DNA of 64,000 bases from NCBI GenBank assembly GCA_947625375.1, contig CANQOC010000007.1:31167-95166 (forward strand). The letters run 5' to 3'. The position numbers were made by a program, and so were the translations under genes. Positions 8,380-16,977 of this stretch are shown in pieces (position 1 is the first letter of the stretch; each line of letters starts with the position of its first letter). The notes below the pieces were generated by a model, which was given only the letters and a program-made list of their open reading frames with translations, ran no database searches and was not told the origin of the DNA. The stretch comes from an uncultured Clostridia bacterium (lineage in GTDB: Bacteria; Bacillota; Clostridia; Oscillospirales; Ruminococcaceae).

Positions 8380-8745
8380 TCCTATGGCGTGCAACGCCGC
8401 ACTGCCGAAATAAGGTATTCGCTGCGCGAATGCTATCTATAGACTCCTCCCCCCTGTCCCCCTTTCCACATGGAAAGGGGGAACGCATAACTAAGGCTGG
8501 GAGAGTCGCCTGACGGCGAGAGAATTGCCGTCACCTTACCCCAAAATACCCCAAAAAAGCGAAATAAGAGAACTATTGCTCTCTTACTCCGCCATTTACT
8601 TGGAACATTATATTAGGAAGATGTCAATCATGAGGGCAGTCGCTTTGCTGTCCTGTATAGTATTATACACATTTGCCGCGATTTGTAAAGGGTAAAAATA
8701 GATGAAAATATATCAATTCAACCCGCGATGACCGAAAAGTTGCAC

Positions 8746-8784
8746 AAAAATCCCGCCGCGGCGCTGTGCAAGGTCACGGCGGGA
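8746..8784 (-). terminator. Intrinsic terminator of pckG
   Basis: On the - strand, TCCCGCC (8778-8784) pairs with GGCGGGA (8751-8757) across a long loop, and TTTTTG follows directly. Confidence 0.8.
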
Positions 8785-8791
8785 GATGTCA

Positions 8792-10579
8792 TCAGGCGAG
8801 TCTTGCCTTAAGGGCGGCGAGCTCGTCGCTCATTTCCTTGGGAAGCTTTTCGCCGAACTTGGCATAGAATTCCTCGATGCCCTTGGCCTCTTCTTTCCAA
8901 AGCTCCTTGTCGACCGAGAGAAGTCCGGCGACGGTCTCGGTGGTGATTCCTTCAAGACCCTCGACGTTGATGTCCTCCGGCTTCGGCTCATATCCGATCG
9001 GAGTCTCGACGGCGTCGACGGTTCCCTCGCAGCGGTCGATTATCCAGTCGAGGACGCGCATGTTGTCGCCGTAGCCGGGCCAGATGAAGTCGCCGTTGTC
9101 GTCGGTGCGGAACCAGTTTACGTTGAATATCTTGGGCGCCTTGTCGCCGAGAATCTTGCCCATTTCAAGCCAATGTGCCCAATAGTCGCCCATGTGGTAT
9201 CCGCAGAACGGGAGCATCGCCATCGGGTCGCGGCGGACAACTCCGACCGCGCCTGTCGCGGCGGCGGTGGTCTCAGAGGCCATTATCGAGCCGACGAAAG
9301 TGCCGTGCTGCCAGTTGAAGGACTGATATACCAGCGGAGCGGTCTTTGCGCGTCTTCCGCCGAAGATGATTGCCGAAATCGGTACGCCCTTCGGGTTGTT
9401 GAACTCGGGAGAGATGCAGGGGCAGTTTTCGGCGGGCGCGGTGAAGCGGGAGTTGGGGTGAGCAAGCTTGTTTCCGGCGGCGACGTATTCGGGGCCGTTG
9501 ACCTTCTCGCCCTTCCACTCGGTCGCGTTGACCGGCGGGTTCTTGTCGAGCTTCTCCCACCAAACCGTCATGTCGTCGTTGTTGATGGCGACGTTGGTGA
9601 AGATGGTGTTTTTCCTCGTCGAAGCGAGCGCGTTGAAGTTTGACTTTTCATTGGTGCCGGGGGCGACTCCGAAGAAGCCGTTCTCGGGGTTGATGGCGTA
9701 AAGTCTTCCGTCCTCGCCCGGCTTCAGCCAAGCGATATCGTCGCCGACGGTCCAGACCTTATATCCCCTCTTGGTGTATCCCTCCGGGGGAATGAGCATT
9801 GCGAGGTTGGTCTTTCCGCAGGCGGACGGGAACGCGGCGGTGACGTATTTAATCTCGCCGTTCGGCTTCTGAATTCCGAGGATAAGCATATGCTCGGCCA
9901 TCCAGCCTTCGTTCTTACCCTGATACGACGCGATTCTGAGCGCGAAGCACTTCTTTCCGAGGAGGACGTTTCCGCCGTATGCCGAGTTAATCGACCAGAT
10001 GGTGTTGTCCTCGGGGAACTGTACGATATAGCGCTTTTCGGGGTCGACGTCGGCCTTGGAGTGAAGTCCGCGGACAAAGTCGTCCGACTCGTCGCCGAGG
10101 TTCTTGAACGCGTCGGCGCCCATGCGGGTCATAATCGCCATATTGAGGACGACATAAATCGAGTCGGTGACCTCGACTCCGACCTTGGCGAGAGGCGAGC
10201 CGATGGGTCCCATCGAATAGGGGATAATGTACATCGTTCTGCCCTTCATGACGCCGTCATACATCGGGGTGAGCTTGGCATACATTTCCTTGGGGTCGCA
10301 CCAGTTGTTGGTCGGACCGGCGTCCTCTTTTTTGCGCGAGCAGATAAAGGTTCTGTCCTCGACTCTTGCGACGTCGTTCGGCAGAGTGCGGTGATAGAGG
10401 CAGCCGGGGAGCTTTTCCTCGTTAAGCTTAATCATCTCGCCGGTCGAAACGGCCTCGTCGCGAAGTCCGTCAAGCTGTGCTTTCGAGCCGTCAATCCAGA
10501 CGACTTTATCGGGCTTACAGAGGGCTATCATTTCGTCGACCCACTTGTTGACATTGGGATTCTTCGTCAAAGTTGCCAT
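8792..10579 (-). CDS. pckG: Phosphoenolpyruvate carboxykinase (GTP)
   Basis: This 595-residue cytoplasmic enzyme interconverts oxaloacetate plus GTP with phosphoenolpyruvate, CO2 and GDP. The GTP-type marks are 'SAYGGNVLLGKKCFALRIAS', 'EHMLILGIQ' and the P-loop 'FPSACGKTNLAM' with the reactive Cys, followed by the metal site region 'TVGDDIAWL'. Length fits the GTP family (about 600), not the ATP family (about 530). Many Firmicutes use the ATP form, so this is a slightly unusual choice. In fermentative anaerobes it may run in the carboxylating direction towards succinate (inference). It is transcribed alone, with AAAAGGAGAG before the ATG. Confidence 0.96.
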   Translation of the reverse strand: MATLTKNPNVNKWVDEMIALCKPDKVVWIDGSKAQLDGLRDEAVSTGEMIKLNEEKLPGCLYHRTLPNDVARVEDRTFICSRKKEDAGPTNNWCDPKEMYAKLTPMYDGVMKGRTMYIIPYSMGPIGSPLAKVGVEVTDSIYVVLNMAIMTRMGADAFKNLGDESDDFVRGLHSKADVDPEKRYIVQFPEDNTIWSINSAYGGNVLLGKKCFALRIASYQGKNEGWMAEHMLILGIQKPNGEIKYVTAAFPSACGKTNLAMLIPPEGYTKRGYKVWTVGDDIAWLKPGEDGRLYAINPENGFFGVAPGTNEKSNFNALASTRKNTIFTNVAINNDDMTVWWEKLDKNPPVNATEWKGEKVNGPEYVAAGNKLAHPNSRFTAPAENCPCISPEFNNPKGVPISAIIFGGRRAKTAPLVYQSFNWQHGTFVGSIMASETTAAATGAVGVVRRDPMAMLPFCGYHMGDYWAHWLEMGKILGDKAPKIFNVNWFRTDDNGDFIWPGYGDNMRVLDWIIDRCEGTVDAVETPIGYEPKPEDINVEGLEGITTETVAGLLSVDKELWKEEAKGIEEFYAKFGEKLPKEMSDELAALKARLA

Positions 10580-10675
10580 AAAAATACTCTCCTTTTTATA
10601 TAATATGCTTTAATAAACACCAATCGGAAAGCGGAAATTGACCTTTTGAATTTAATCCAACTTTCCTCGAATACT

Positions 10676-10704
10676 ATTTTATTCCGTGTATGTCAAGATG
10701 TCAA
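10676..10704 (-). promoter_or_regulatory. Promoter for pckG
   Basis: On the - strand, TTGACA (10699-10704) and TAAAAT (10676-10681) are separated by 17 bases. A second TTGACA at 10691-10696 with TATTCG (10668-10673), also 17 bases apart, overlaps it in another phase. Confidence 0.7.
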
Positions 10705-10798
10705 GTGGTGAATAATAAATTTCACACAAATTTCAGCCTGACTTCGCAAATACTGAAAATTGACGGCTATAATGTCAAAAAGAATTGGAGGCTTTGTC

Positions 10799-11008
10799 AT
10801 GAAATATCTCATAAAGGACACGACCCGCGAGGAGCGGGAGTGGATTGTAAGAAACGGTCTCGGCTGCGACGCGAACGAATGTGAGAGCTGTTCCGCCTGC
10901 GGACTCTACGGCGCCGGGAACATGCTCGAGCTCTACGGTCCGTATATCGAGGGACTTAAAGAGCTGAGCGAAATCAACGCCGATTTCCGCGGTGGCGTTG
11001 TAAAGTAA
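10799..11008 (+). CDS. Small Cys-cluster protein of unknown function
   Basis: This is a 69-residue protein with Cys at 23, 28, 31 and 34 (C-x4-C-x2-C-x2-C), a plausible metal site. Before it lies the charged 'MKYLIKDTTREEREWIVRNG' and after it 'YIEGLKELSEINADFR'. The ATG at 10799 is chosen over upstream in-frame ATGs because TTGGAGG lies eight bases before it. A TATAAT at 10768-10773 is a possible -10, with no clear -35. I do not recognise a named family. It is monocistronic, divergent from pckG. Confidence 0.7.
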   Translation: MKYLIKDTTREEREWIVRNGLGCDANECESCSACGLYGAGNMLELYGPYIEGLKELSEINADFRGGVVK

Positions 11009-11026
11009 CCGCCCGTCTTCCGGCAG

Positions 11027-11145
11027 CTGACTTCTGATTTCTGACTTCTGTCGGAAGTGTCCATTCCGCACGCATTATTAAAAACGTCGCCGATAGGCGA
11101 CACATCTAAATTCTGACATCTGACTTCTCATTTCTGTATTCTGTC
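11027..11145 (+). repeat. Pyrimidine-rich repeat with embedded 35-base module, upstream of the pyr promoter
   Basis: Units such as CTGACTTCTGATTTCTGAC and ACATCTGACTTCTC run to the base before the pyr -35 box. The module at about 11045-11080 (CTGTCGGAAGTGTCC to GCACGCATTATT) is shared with 3844-3878. Confidence 0.7.
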
Positions 11146-11174
11146 TTGACTTTACCTTTCTTATATGATATACT
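11146..11174 (+). promoter_or_regulatory. Promoter for the pyr operon
   Basis: TTGACT (11146-11151) and TATACT (11169-11174) are 17 bases apart. The ATG of pyrC follows 35 bases after the -10. That leaves no room for a PyrR-type attenuator, and none is seen. Confidence 0.85.
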
Positions 11175-11209
11175 TGCAACAGATTCAGTCCCACGAAAGG
11201 AGAAGTCTG

Positions 11210-12379
11210 ATGAATCCCGCTCTTCACGAAAAGCTGAAAGAGTTAAGCGCCGCCGGACTCATTTCCGGCGGTGAATATACCGTCATTCCCGGTCTTTGCG
11301 ATGTGCACGTTCATTTCCGCGAGCCGGGATTTTCTTATAAGGAGACAATCCGCTCGGGGAGCATGGCGGCGGCCGCGGGGGGATATACCGATGTCATGAC
11401 GATGCCGAACCTAAGTCCCGTCCCCGACTCGGTCGAAAACCTTGAAGCCGAGCTCGGGATAATCCGGCGGGACGCGGTAATCGGCGTTCACCCTTACGGC
11501 GCAATCACCGTCGGCGAAAAGGGAGAATGTCTTTCGGACATGGCGGGAATGTCGCCGAATGTCGCGGCATTTTCGGACGACGGCCGGGGCGTACAGAGCG
11601 CCGAGATGATGGAGGCGGCGATGACCGAGGCAAAGCGCCTCGGAAAGATTATCGCCGCGCACTGCGAGGTCAATTCCCTCCTCGACGGCGGATACATACA
11701 CAAGGGCGGATATGCCGCCGCGCACGGTCACAGGGGGATATCCTCCGAGAGCGAATGGAGGCAGATTGAGCGGGACATATCCCTCTCGAAAAAGACCGGC
11801 TGTCCCTATCACGTCTGTCACATATCGACCGCCGAAAGCGTCGCGCTTATCCGTGCGGCAAAGCGGGACGGCGTCGACATCACCTGTGAAACCGGGCCGC
11901 ACTACCTTATTCTCGACGACTCCTGTCTTAAAGAGGACGGGCGGTATAAGATGAACCCGCCGCTTCGCTCGAAGCGGGACCGCGAGGCGCTGATTGAGGG
12001 TCTTCTTGACGGCACGGTCGACATGATTGCGACCGACCACGCGCCGCACTCCGCCGAGGAAAAGTCGCGCGGACTCGAAAAGAGCGCCTTCGGAATCGTC
12101 GGTCTCGAAACGGCGTTCCCGCTGATGTACACCCACTTTGTGCGCACCGGAATCATCACCCTCGAAAGGCTTGTCGAGCTTATGTCGGACAACCCGCGCA
12201 GGCGGTTCAATATCCCGCTCGGCGGCGGATATTCGGTCTGGAGTCTCGGCGAAGAATACACCGTCGACCCGTCGGAATTTTTGTCAAAAGGCCGCGCGAC
12301 TCCGTTCGCGGGCGAAAGGCTATTCGGCATAAACCTTCTCACCGTCTGCGGCGGAGAGGTTGTATACAGAAAGGATTGA
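11210..12379 (+). CDS. pyrC: Dihydroorotase
   Basis: This 389-residue enzyme of the amidohydrolase superfamily cyclises carbamoyl aspartate to dihydroorotate, the third step of pyrimidine synthesis. The metal motif 'DVHVHFREPG' is near residue 35, followed by the histidine-containing segments 'AAHCEVNS' and 'YHVCHIST' and the catalytic 'ATDHAPHS' near residue 285. The ATG at 11210 is used because GAAAGGAGAAG lies before it; the in-frame ATG at 11165 overlaps the promoter. First gene of pyrCKDFEBI; carA and carB are not in the cluster. Confidence 0.95.
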   Translation: MNPALHEKLKELSAAGLISGGEYTVIPGLCDVHVHFREPGFSYKETIRSGSMAAAAGGYTDVMTMPNLSPVPDSVENLEAELGIIRRDAVIGVHPYGAITVGEKGECLSDMAGMSPNVAAFSDDGRGVQSAEMMEAAMTEAKRLGKIIAAHCEVNSLLDGGYIHKGGYAAAHGHRGISSESEWRQIERDISLSKKTGCPYHVCHISTAESVALIRAAKRDGVDITCETGPHYLILDDSCLKEDGRYKMNPPLRSKRDREALIEGLLDGTVDMIATDHAPHSAEEKSRGLEKSAFGIVGLETAFPLMYTHFVRTGIITLERLVELMSDNPRRRFNIPLGGGYSVWSLGEEYTVDPSEFLSKGRATPFAGERLFGINLLTVCGGEVVYRKD

Positions 12380-12380
12380 C

Positions 12381-13118
12381 ATGAAAGAGGCAGTTTTTGA
12401 AATCACCGAAAATCGCCCGCTGACCGAGAACGTCTTCAGGATGGTTCTTTCGGGAAAAGAGGCGGAAACGCTCCGCCCGGGGCAGTTTGTGAACATCAGG
12501 CTCGACGGACTCTATCTGCGGCGGCCGATATCGGTCTGCGACGCCGAGGGGGACAGGCTGACGCTTATATATAAGGTTGTCGGAAAGGGCACCGATTTGA
12601 TGTCGAAGATGACCGGCGGGCGGCTGAGTCTTCTTGTCGGACTCGGAAACGGATATGACCACGAAAAATCTGGCGGCTCTCCCCTGCTGATTGGCGGAGG
12701 GGTCGGCGTCCCGCCGCTCTATATGCTCGCAAAGGAGCTTAAAAGGTCGGGAAAGGACGTCGGGGTCGTCCTCGGGTTCAGCACCAAATCCGAGGTGTTC
12801 TATGAAGACGAATTCCGCGCGCTCGGCTGTTCGGTGACGGTCGCGACCGCCGACGGGTCATACGGAAAAAAAGGCTTCGTGACCGACGCGCTCCCCGAAA
12901 AATACAGCTATGTATATACCTGCGGTCCCGAGCCGATGCTTCGGGCGGTATACGCGAAAATCACGACCTCGGGGCAGTTCAGCTTTGAGGAGCGAATGGG
13001 CTGCGGCTTCGGGGCGTGCATGGGCTGCAGCTGTAAAACCGTCACGGGATATAAGCGAATCTGCCGCGACGGTCCGGTTCTTGAAAAGGAGGAGATTTTA
13101 TGGCAGACACAAGGGTGA
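12381..13118 (+). CDS. pyrK: Dihydroorotate dehydrogenase B, electron transfer subunit
   Basis: This 245-residue iron-sulfur flavoprotein passes electrons from the PyrD FMN to NAD+. The FAD-binding barrel includes 'GQFVNIRLDGLYLRRPIS' and the nucleotide-binding part includes 'LLIGGGVGVPPLYMLAKEL'. The C-terminal Cys cluster 'GCGFGACMGCSC' plus a later Cys ('RICRDGPV') binds the 2Fe-2S centre. The ATG follows the pyrC stop almost at once. The 3' end overlaps pyrD by 19 bases, which fits coupled translation of the two subunits. Confidence 0.95.
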   Translation: MKEAVFEITENRPLTENVFRMVLSGKEAETLRPGQFVNIRLDGLYLRRPISVCDAEGDRLTLIYKVVGKGTDLMSKMTGGRLSLLVGLGNGYDHEKSGGSPLLIGGGVGVPPLYMLAKELKRSGKDVGVVLGFSTKSEVFYEDEFRALGCSVTVATADGSYGKKGFVTDALPEKYSYVYTCGPEPMLRAVYAKITTSGQFSFEERMGCGFGACMGCSCKTVTGYKRICRDGPVLEKEEILWQTQG

Positions 13119-14011
13119 ACCTCTGCGGAATCGAGCTTTCAAACCCGATTATCCCCGCGAGCGGCACTTTCGGCTACGGCTATGAATTCGCCGAGCTTTA
13201 TGACATAAACGTCCTCGGGAGCTTTTCATTCAAGGGCACTACCCGCGAACCCCGCTTCGGAAACCCGACCCCGCGGATTGCAGAAACGCCGTCGGGAATG
13301 TTGAACGCCGTCGGACTCCAGAATCCGGGCGTCGAAAAGGTCATCTCGGAGGAGCTTCCGAGGATGAGCCGTGTCTTTCACAAAAAGGTCATGGCGAATG
13401 TCAGCGGATTTTCGGTCGACGACTATGTCTATACCGCGTCGAGGCTGTCCGAATGTGAACAGGTCGGGTGGATTGAGCTGAATATAAGCTGTCCGAACGT
13501 CCACGGCGGCGGAATGAGCTTCGGCACCGACCCGAAATCCGCCTCGGAGGTCACGGCGGCGGTCAGAAGAGCGGTCAGAAAGCCGCTTATCGTAAAGCTG
13601 ACCCCGAATGTCGGGGACATCGCCGAGATGGCTCTCGCCTGTGAATCCGCGGGTGCGGACGGCATAAGCCTTATAAACACGCTTCTGGGAATGAGAATCG
13701 ACCTGAGAAAGCGCCGTCCGCTCCTGAAGAACACGACCGGCGGACTCTCGGGACCGGCGGTATTCCCTGTGGCGCTGAGAATGGTGTATCAGACCGCGAA
13801 GGCGGTAAAAATTCCGGTCGTCGGAATGGGCGGAGTCGCGAGCGCCGAAGACGTCATCGAGATGATGCTCGCCGGGGCGACGGCGGTCGAGGTCGGCGCC
13901 GAAAACCTCGTCAATCCATACGCCTGCCGCGACATCGTCGAAGCGCTTCCGGGCGCGATGGAAAAATACGGAATAAATAAATTGACCGATATAATAGGAG
14001 GGGCACTTTAA
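13100..14011 (+). CDS. pyrD: Dihydroorotate dehydrogenase B, catalytic subunit
   Basis: This 303-residue FMN enzyme oxidises dihydroorotate to orotate and works in an alpha2beta2 complex with PyrK. Class 1B marks are 'PIIPASGTFGYGYEF', 'NAVGLQNPGVE', the substrate segment 'NISCPNVHGGGMSFGTDPK' with the catalytic Cys, and the FMN phosphate site 'GMGGVASAEDVIEM'. It overlaps pyrK at its start and pyrF by one base at its end. Confidence 0.96.
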   Translation: MADTRVNLCGIELSNPIIPASGTFGYGYEFAELYDINVLGSFSFKGTTREPRFGNPTPRIAETPSGMLNAVGLQNPGVEKVISEELPRMSRVFHKKVMANVSGFSVDDYVYTASRLSECEQVGWIELNISCPNVHGGGMSFGTDPKSASEVTAAVRRAVRKPLIVKLTPNVGDIAEMALACESAGADGISLINTLLGMRIDLRKRRPLLKNTTGGLSGPAVFPVALRMVYQTAKAVKIPVVGMGGVASAEDVIEMMLAGATAVEVGAENLVNPYACRDIVEALPGAMEKYGINKLTDIIGGAL

Positions 14012-14709
14012 TGGGAAAAGACGTTATCATCGCCTGCGACTTTTCGAGCGGAGAAAAGACGCTCGAATTCCTCGACCGCTTCAAGGGGAGGAAGCCGTTC
14101 GTGAAAATCGGCATGGAGCTCTACTATGCCGAGGGTCCGTCAATCGTAGAAAAAATCAAAAACCGGGGGCATAAAATCTTCCTCGATTTAAAGCTCCACG
14201 ACATTCCGAACACCGTTAATAAAGCGATGTCGGTGCTGTCGCGGCTCGACGTCGACATGACTAATCTTCACGCCTCCGGCGGGTCTCAGATGATGAAGGC
14301 GGCGCTCGAGGGACTGACCCGCCCCGACGGCTCGCGCCCGATTCTTATCGCGGTGACGCAGCTGACCTCGACCGATTCGGCGACTCTCAGGGACGAATTA
14401 CTGATAGAAACTCCGATGGCGGAGACGGTGAAGAGATACGCCGAAAACGCGAAGAATTCGGGACTTGACGGCGTCGTCTGCTCCCCTCTCGAGGCCGAGG
14501 CGGTTCACGGATACTGCGGTGCAAAATTCCTGACCGTGACCCCCGGGGTCCGCTTTACCGACGGCGACATCGGCGACCAGAAGCGGGTCATGACCCCGGC
14601 GGAAGCAAAGAAAGCCGGCTCGGACTATATCGTCGTGGGCCGTCCGATTACAGCCGCGGAAGACCCCGTCGCGGCGTATGAGAGATGCGTAAAAGATTTC
14701 GTAGATTAA
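14011..14709 (+). CDS. pyrF: Orotidine 5'-phosphate decarboxylase
   Basis: This 232-residue enzyme removes CO2 from OMP to make UMP. The catalytic motif 'FLDLKLHDIPNTV' supplies the Asp-Lys-x-x-Asp charge network near residue 58. The phosphate site is 'YIVVGRPITAAEDP' near the C-terminus. Length is that of the short, type 1 family. AGGAGGGGC lies before the ATG. Confidence 0.96.
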   Translation: MGKDVIIACDFSSGEKTLEFLDRFKGRKPFVKIGMELYYAEGPSIVEKIKNRGHKIFLDLKLHDIPNTVNKAMSVLSRLDVDMTNLHASGGSQMMKAALEGLTRPDGSRPILIAVTQLTSTDSATLRDELLIETPMAETVKRYAENAKNSGLDGVVCSPLEAEAVHGYCGAKFLTVTPGVRFTDGDIGDQKRVMTPAEAKKAGSDYIVVGRPITAAEDPVAAYERCVKDFVD

Positions 14710-14728
14710 ATATTTCGGAGGAGATACA

Positions 14729-15385
14729 ATGGAGAGCTACAAGAGAGAATTCATCAATTTTCTGAAGGACGCCGGAGTCCTTAAGTTCGGCGACTTCACC
14801 GCGAAGAGCGGCCGCAAAATCCCCTATTTCATCAATGCCGGCGACATCAAGACCGGGGAACAGATTGCGCGGCTCGGCGAGTTCTATGCCCGGGCATATT
14901 CCGAGCACGTCGGGAAAAAGCGCTGCGTCCTCTTCGGTCCGGCATATAAGGGTATCCCGATTGCGGTTTCGAGCGCCGTTGCGCTGTCGAAAATAGGAAT
15001 CGACGCGCCGTTCTTCTTCAACCGCAAGGAGGCCAAGGACCACGGCGAGGGCGGCGTCCTTGTCGGATATGTCCCGAATGAGGGCGAGGAAATCGTCATC
15101 ACCGAGGACGTTATAACCGCCGGGACCGCGATTCGCGAGAGCATGGAAATCCTTAAGGCCGTCGAGGGGGCAAAGGTCGCGGCATGTCTTATCATGGTTG
15201 ACAGATGCGAAAAAGGGCGCACCGAAAAGTCGGCGATGAGCGAAATCGAGGAGGAATTCGGCTTCCCGGTTTACTCGGTCGTCAACGTGTACGACATCAT
15301 CGAATACCTTGAGGAAGACCCCGCGAACGCCGAAAACGTCGAGAGAATAAAAAATTACCTTAAAGTGAACGGAGCCGAAAGATGA
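14729..15385 (+). CDS. pyrE: Orotate phosphoribosyltransferase
   Basis: This 218-residue enzyme joins orotate and PRPP to give OMP. The PRPP loop '[19 protein letters not shown]' is near residue 125, and the flexible catalytic loop '[13 protein letters not shown]' is near 100. '[18 protein letters not shown]' near the N-terminus is also typical. It overlaps pyrB by four bases (ATGA). Confidence 0.96.
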   Translation: MESYKREFINFLKDAGVLKFGDFTAKSGRKIPYFINAGDIKTGEQIARLGEFYARAYSEHVGKKRCVLFGPAYKGIPIAVSSAVALSKIGIDAPFFFNRKEAKDHGEGGVLVGYVPNEGEEIVITEDVITAGTAIRESMEILKAVEGAKVAACLIMVDRCEKGRTEKSAMSEIEEEFGFPVYSVVNVYDIIEYLEEDPANAENVERIKNYLKVNGAER

Positions 15386-16308
15386 GAAGCCTTATTGATA
15401 TCTTAGAGCTGTCGGTCGACGAAATTGAAGAGCTTATTTCGACCGCAAACGACATTATCGCGAACCCCGCGAAATACTCCGAGAAGTGCCGCGGCAAAAA
15501 GCTTGCGACGCTGTTCTTCGAGCCGTCGACCCGCACAAGGCTGAGCTTTGAGGCGGCGATGTATGAGCTCGGCGGAAACGTCCTCGGATTCTCGGAGGCA
15601 CAGTCGTCGTCGGCGTCGAAGGGAGAAAGCGTCGCCGACACCGTCAAGGTCGTCAGCTGCTATGCCGACATAATCGCGATGCGCCACCCGAAGGAGGGCG
15701 CGCCGCTCGTTGCGTCGCTCAACGCGACCGTCCCGGTCATCAACGCCGGCGACGGGGGGCACTTTCACCCGACACAGACCCTCGCCGACCTCCTCACAAT
15801 CCAGCGCGAAAAGGGCGGATTCAACAACCTCACCGTCGGATTCTGCGGCGACCTTAAATTCGGCAGGACGGTCCACTCGCTGATTAACGCCCTTTCGAGA
15901 TATAAGGGGCTAAAGGTCGTGCTCATCTCGCCGGAGGAGCTTAAGCTCCCGAGCTACGTCAAGAGCGAGGTCCTTAAGCCGGCGGGGATTGAATATGTCC
16001 AGACGACGAGCCTCGAGGACGTCATGCCCGAGCTCGACATTCTCTATATGACGAGGGTCCAGCGCGAGAGGTTCTTCAACGAGGAGGATTATTTAAGGCT
16101 GAAGGACAGCTATATCCTGACCCCGGACAAGCTTATCAACGCTAAACCCGACCTTTCAATCATGCACCCGCTGCCGAGGGTCAACGAAATCTCGGTCGAA
16201 ATCGACAGGGACCCGAGGGCGTGCTACTTCAAACAGGTGCTCAACGGAAAATATATCAGAATGGCGCTTATATTAAAGCTGCTCAAAGAAGCCGGCAGTA
16301 TTGACTGA
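15382..16308 (+). CDS. pyrB: Aspartate carbamoyltransferase catalytic chain
   Basis: This 308-residue chain makes carbamoyl aspartate from carbamoyl phosphate and aspartate. The carbamoyl phosphate site '[15 protein letters not shown]' is near residue 48, and the mobile loop '[15 protein letters not shown]' near 76 follows it. '[12 protein letters not shown]' and the aspartate site 'HPLPRVNEI' are also present. With pyrI just downstream it should form the E. coli-type allosteric holoenzyme. Confidence 0.97.
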   Translation: MRSLIDILELSVDEIEELISTANDIIANPAKYSEKCRGKKLATLFFEPSTRTRLSFEAAMYELGGNVLGFSEAQSSSASKGESVADTVKVVSCYADIIAMRHPKEGAPLVASLNATVPVINAGDGGHFHPTQTLADLLTIQREKGGFNNLTVGFCGDLKFGRTVHSLINALSRYKGLKVVLISPEELKLPSYVKSEVLKPAGIEYVQTTSLEDVMPELDILYMTRVQRERFFNEEDYLRLKDSYILTPDKLINAKPDLSIMHPLPRVNEISVEIDRDPRACYFKQVLNGKYIRMALILKLLKEAGSID

Positions 16309-16319
16309 GGAGGACGGAT

Positions 16320-16736
16320 ATGAACATTGATTCAATCAAGAACGGAATCGTCATCGACCACATTCCCGCCGGGCGCGGAATGAAGCTGTATGAGCTTTTG
16401 GGACTCGGAAAGCTCGACTGCCCGGTCGCAATCATCAAGAACGCGAACAGCTCGGCGATGGGAAGAAAAGACATCATCAAAATCGACGCGGATATCCCCG
16501 TGAACCTCGACATAATCGGCTATGTCTCCCCGAACGTCACGATTAACATCATCCGCGACGGAAAGCTTTGCGAGAAGAAGTCGATCGGCCTGCCGACGAC
16601 GCTGACTAACGTGATAAAGTGCAAGAATCCCCGCTGCATCACCTCGACCGAGCAGGAGCTGGCGCACGTTTTTCGGCTCGAAAGCGCCGAGGGGCGGGTT
16701 TACCGCTGCATATACTGCGACACAAAGGCGGATTGA
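16320..16736 (+). CDS. pyrI: Aspartate carbamoyltransferase regulatory chain
   Basis: This 138-residue non-catalytic chain binds nucleotides for feedback control and holds the catalytic trimers together. The N-terminal allosteric domain includes 'IDHIPAGRGMKLYELLGL'. The C-terminal zinc domain has the four Cys as 'KCKNPRCIT' and 'YRCIYCDTK'. Last gene of the pyr operon; GAGGAGG precedes the ATG. Confidence 0.96.
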   Translation: MNIDSIKNGIVIDHIPAGRGMKLYELLGLGKLDCPVAIIKNANSSAMGRKDIIKIDADIPVNLDIIGYVSPNVTINIIRDGKLCEKKSIGLPTTLTNVIKCKNPRCITSTEQELAHVFRLESAEGRVYRCIYCDTKAD

Positions 16737-16763
16737 GTCGGTTTTTCGGCATATGCCCCAATT

Positions 16764-16789
16764 AAAGCCTGTTTATGACAGCTTTTTTT
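16764..16789 (+). terminator. Intrinsic terminator after pyrI
   Basis: AAAG-CTGT pairs with ACAG-CTTT around TTATG, with one bulged C, and runs into seven T. It separates the pyr and pur transcripts and ends just before the pur promoter. Confidence 0.7.
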
Positions 16790-16792
16790 GGT

Positions 16793-16821
16793 TTGACTTT
16801 AGTCCGCGCGGGTGGTATACT
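16793..16821 (+). promoter_or_regulatory. Promoter for the pur operon
   Basis: TTGACT (16793-16798) and TATACT (16816-16821) are 17 bases apart, with TG before the -10. Transcription should start at about 16828, just before the riboswitch. Confidence 0.85.
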
Positions 16822-16834
16822 TTATATATAAGAT

Positions 16835-16910
16835 GTGCCTTACGACTGACGGATAATCGCGGAAGACCGCGGTGGAGTAAGGTTACCCGAAGCCGACCGT
16901 CTGGGCGCAC
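16835..16910 (+). promoter_or_regulatory. ZTP (pfl) riboswitch upstream of purE
   Basis: The fold matches the ZTP/ZMP aptamer. P1 is CCTTAC (16838-16843) with GTAAGG (16877-16882). P2 is CGCGG-AAGA-CCGCG (16858-16871). The pseudoknot pairs GACGG (16848-16852) with CCGTC (16897-16901). The conserved 3' element CCGTCTGGGC corresponds to the family's CCGCCTGGGC ligand loop. ZTP/ZMP (AICAR ribotide) accumulates when 10-formyl-THF is short. Binding should stabilise the aptamer, prevent the overlapping terminator and switch on purine and glyA genes. Confidence 0.88.
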
Positions 16911-16945
16911 TTAAGCTTTTTGCTTAGGCGCCCTTTTGCTTTTTC
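16903..16945 (+). terminator. Riboswitch-controlled terminator
   Basis: GGGCGC (16903-16908) pairs with GCGCCC (16928-16933), extended by TAAGC/GCTTA, and is followed by TTTTGCTTTTT. The left arm uses the CTGGGC bases needed by the ZTP aptamer, so the two folds exclude each other. Confidence 0.88.
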
Positions 16946-16977
16946 AGAATAAAGTATTAAAACTAAGGAGAAAAGCG

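Larger units (their letters stand above)
6958..8560. repeat. Intergenic island 1 of short palindromic modules
   Basis: No gene is supported in this 1.6-kb stretch. It is a mosaic of recurring modules. One is a roughly 38-base unit of the form GGAATTCGCTTCGCTCATGC followed by TATTTTTAGACTCC, at about 7009, 7377, 7558, 7921 and 8413. Another is a GC hairpin with an ACAT, TCGA or GA loop (CCCTCCCACATGGGAGGG, CCTTTCCACATGGAAAGG). Others are a CCGCCTGACGGCGG hairpin, a GTCCGCCTTGCGGCGGAC hairpin and a GTCACCTTAGCGGTGAC hairpin. Island 1 separates the ybaK promoter region from pckG. Between the island and the pckG terminator (8561-8745) nothing is recognised. Confidence 0.8.

Noticed and set aside
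11175..11209. PyrR-type attenuator before pyrC
   Set aside because: The leader is too short for anti-terminator and terminator stems, and no PyrR-binding loop is seen.
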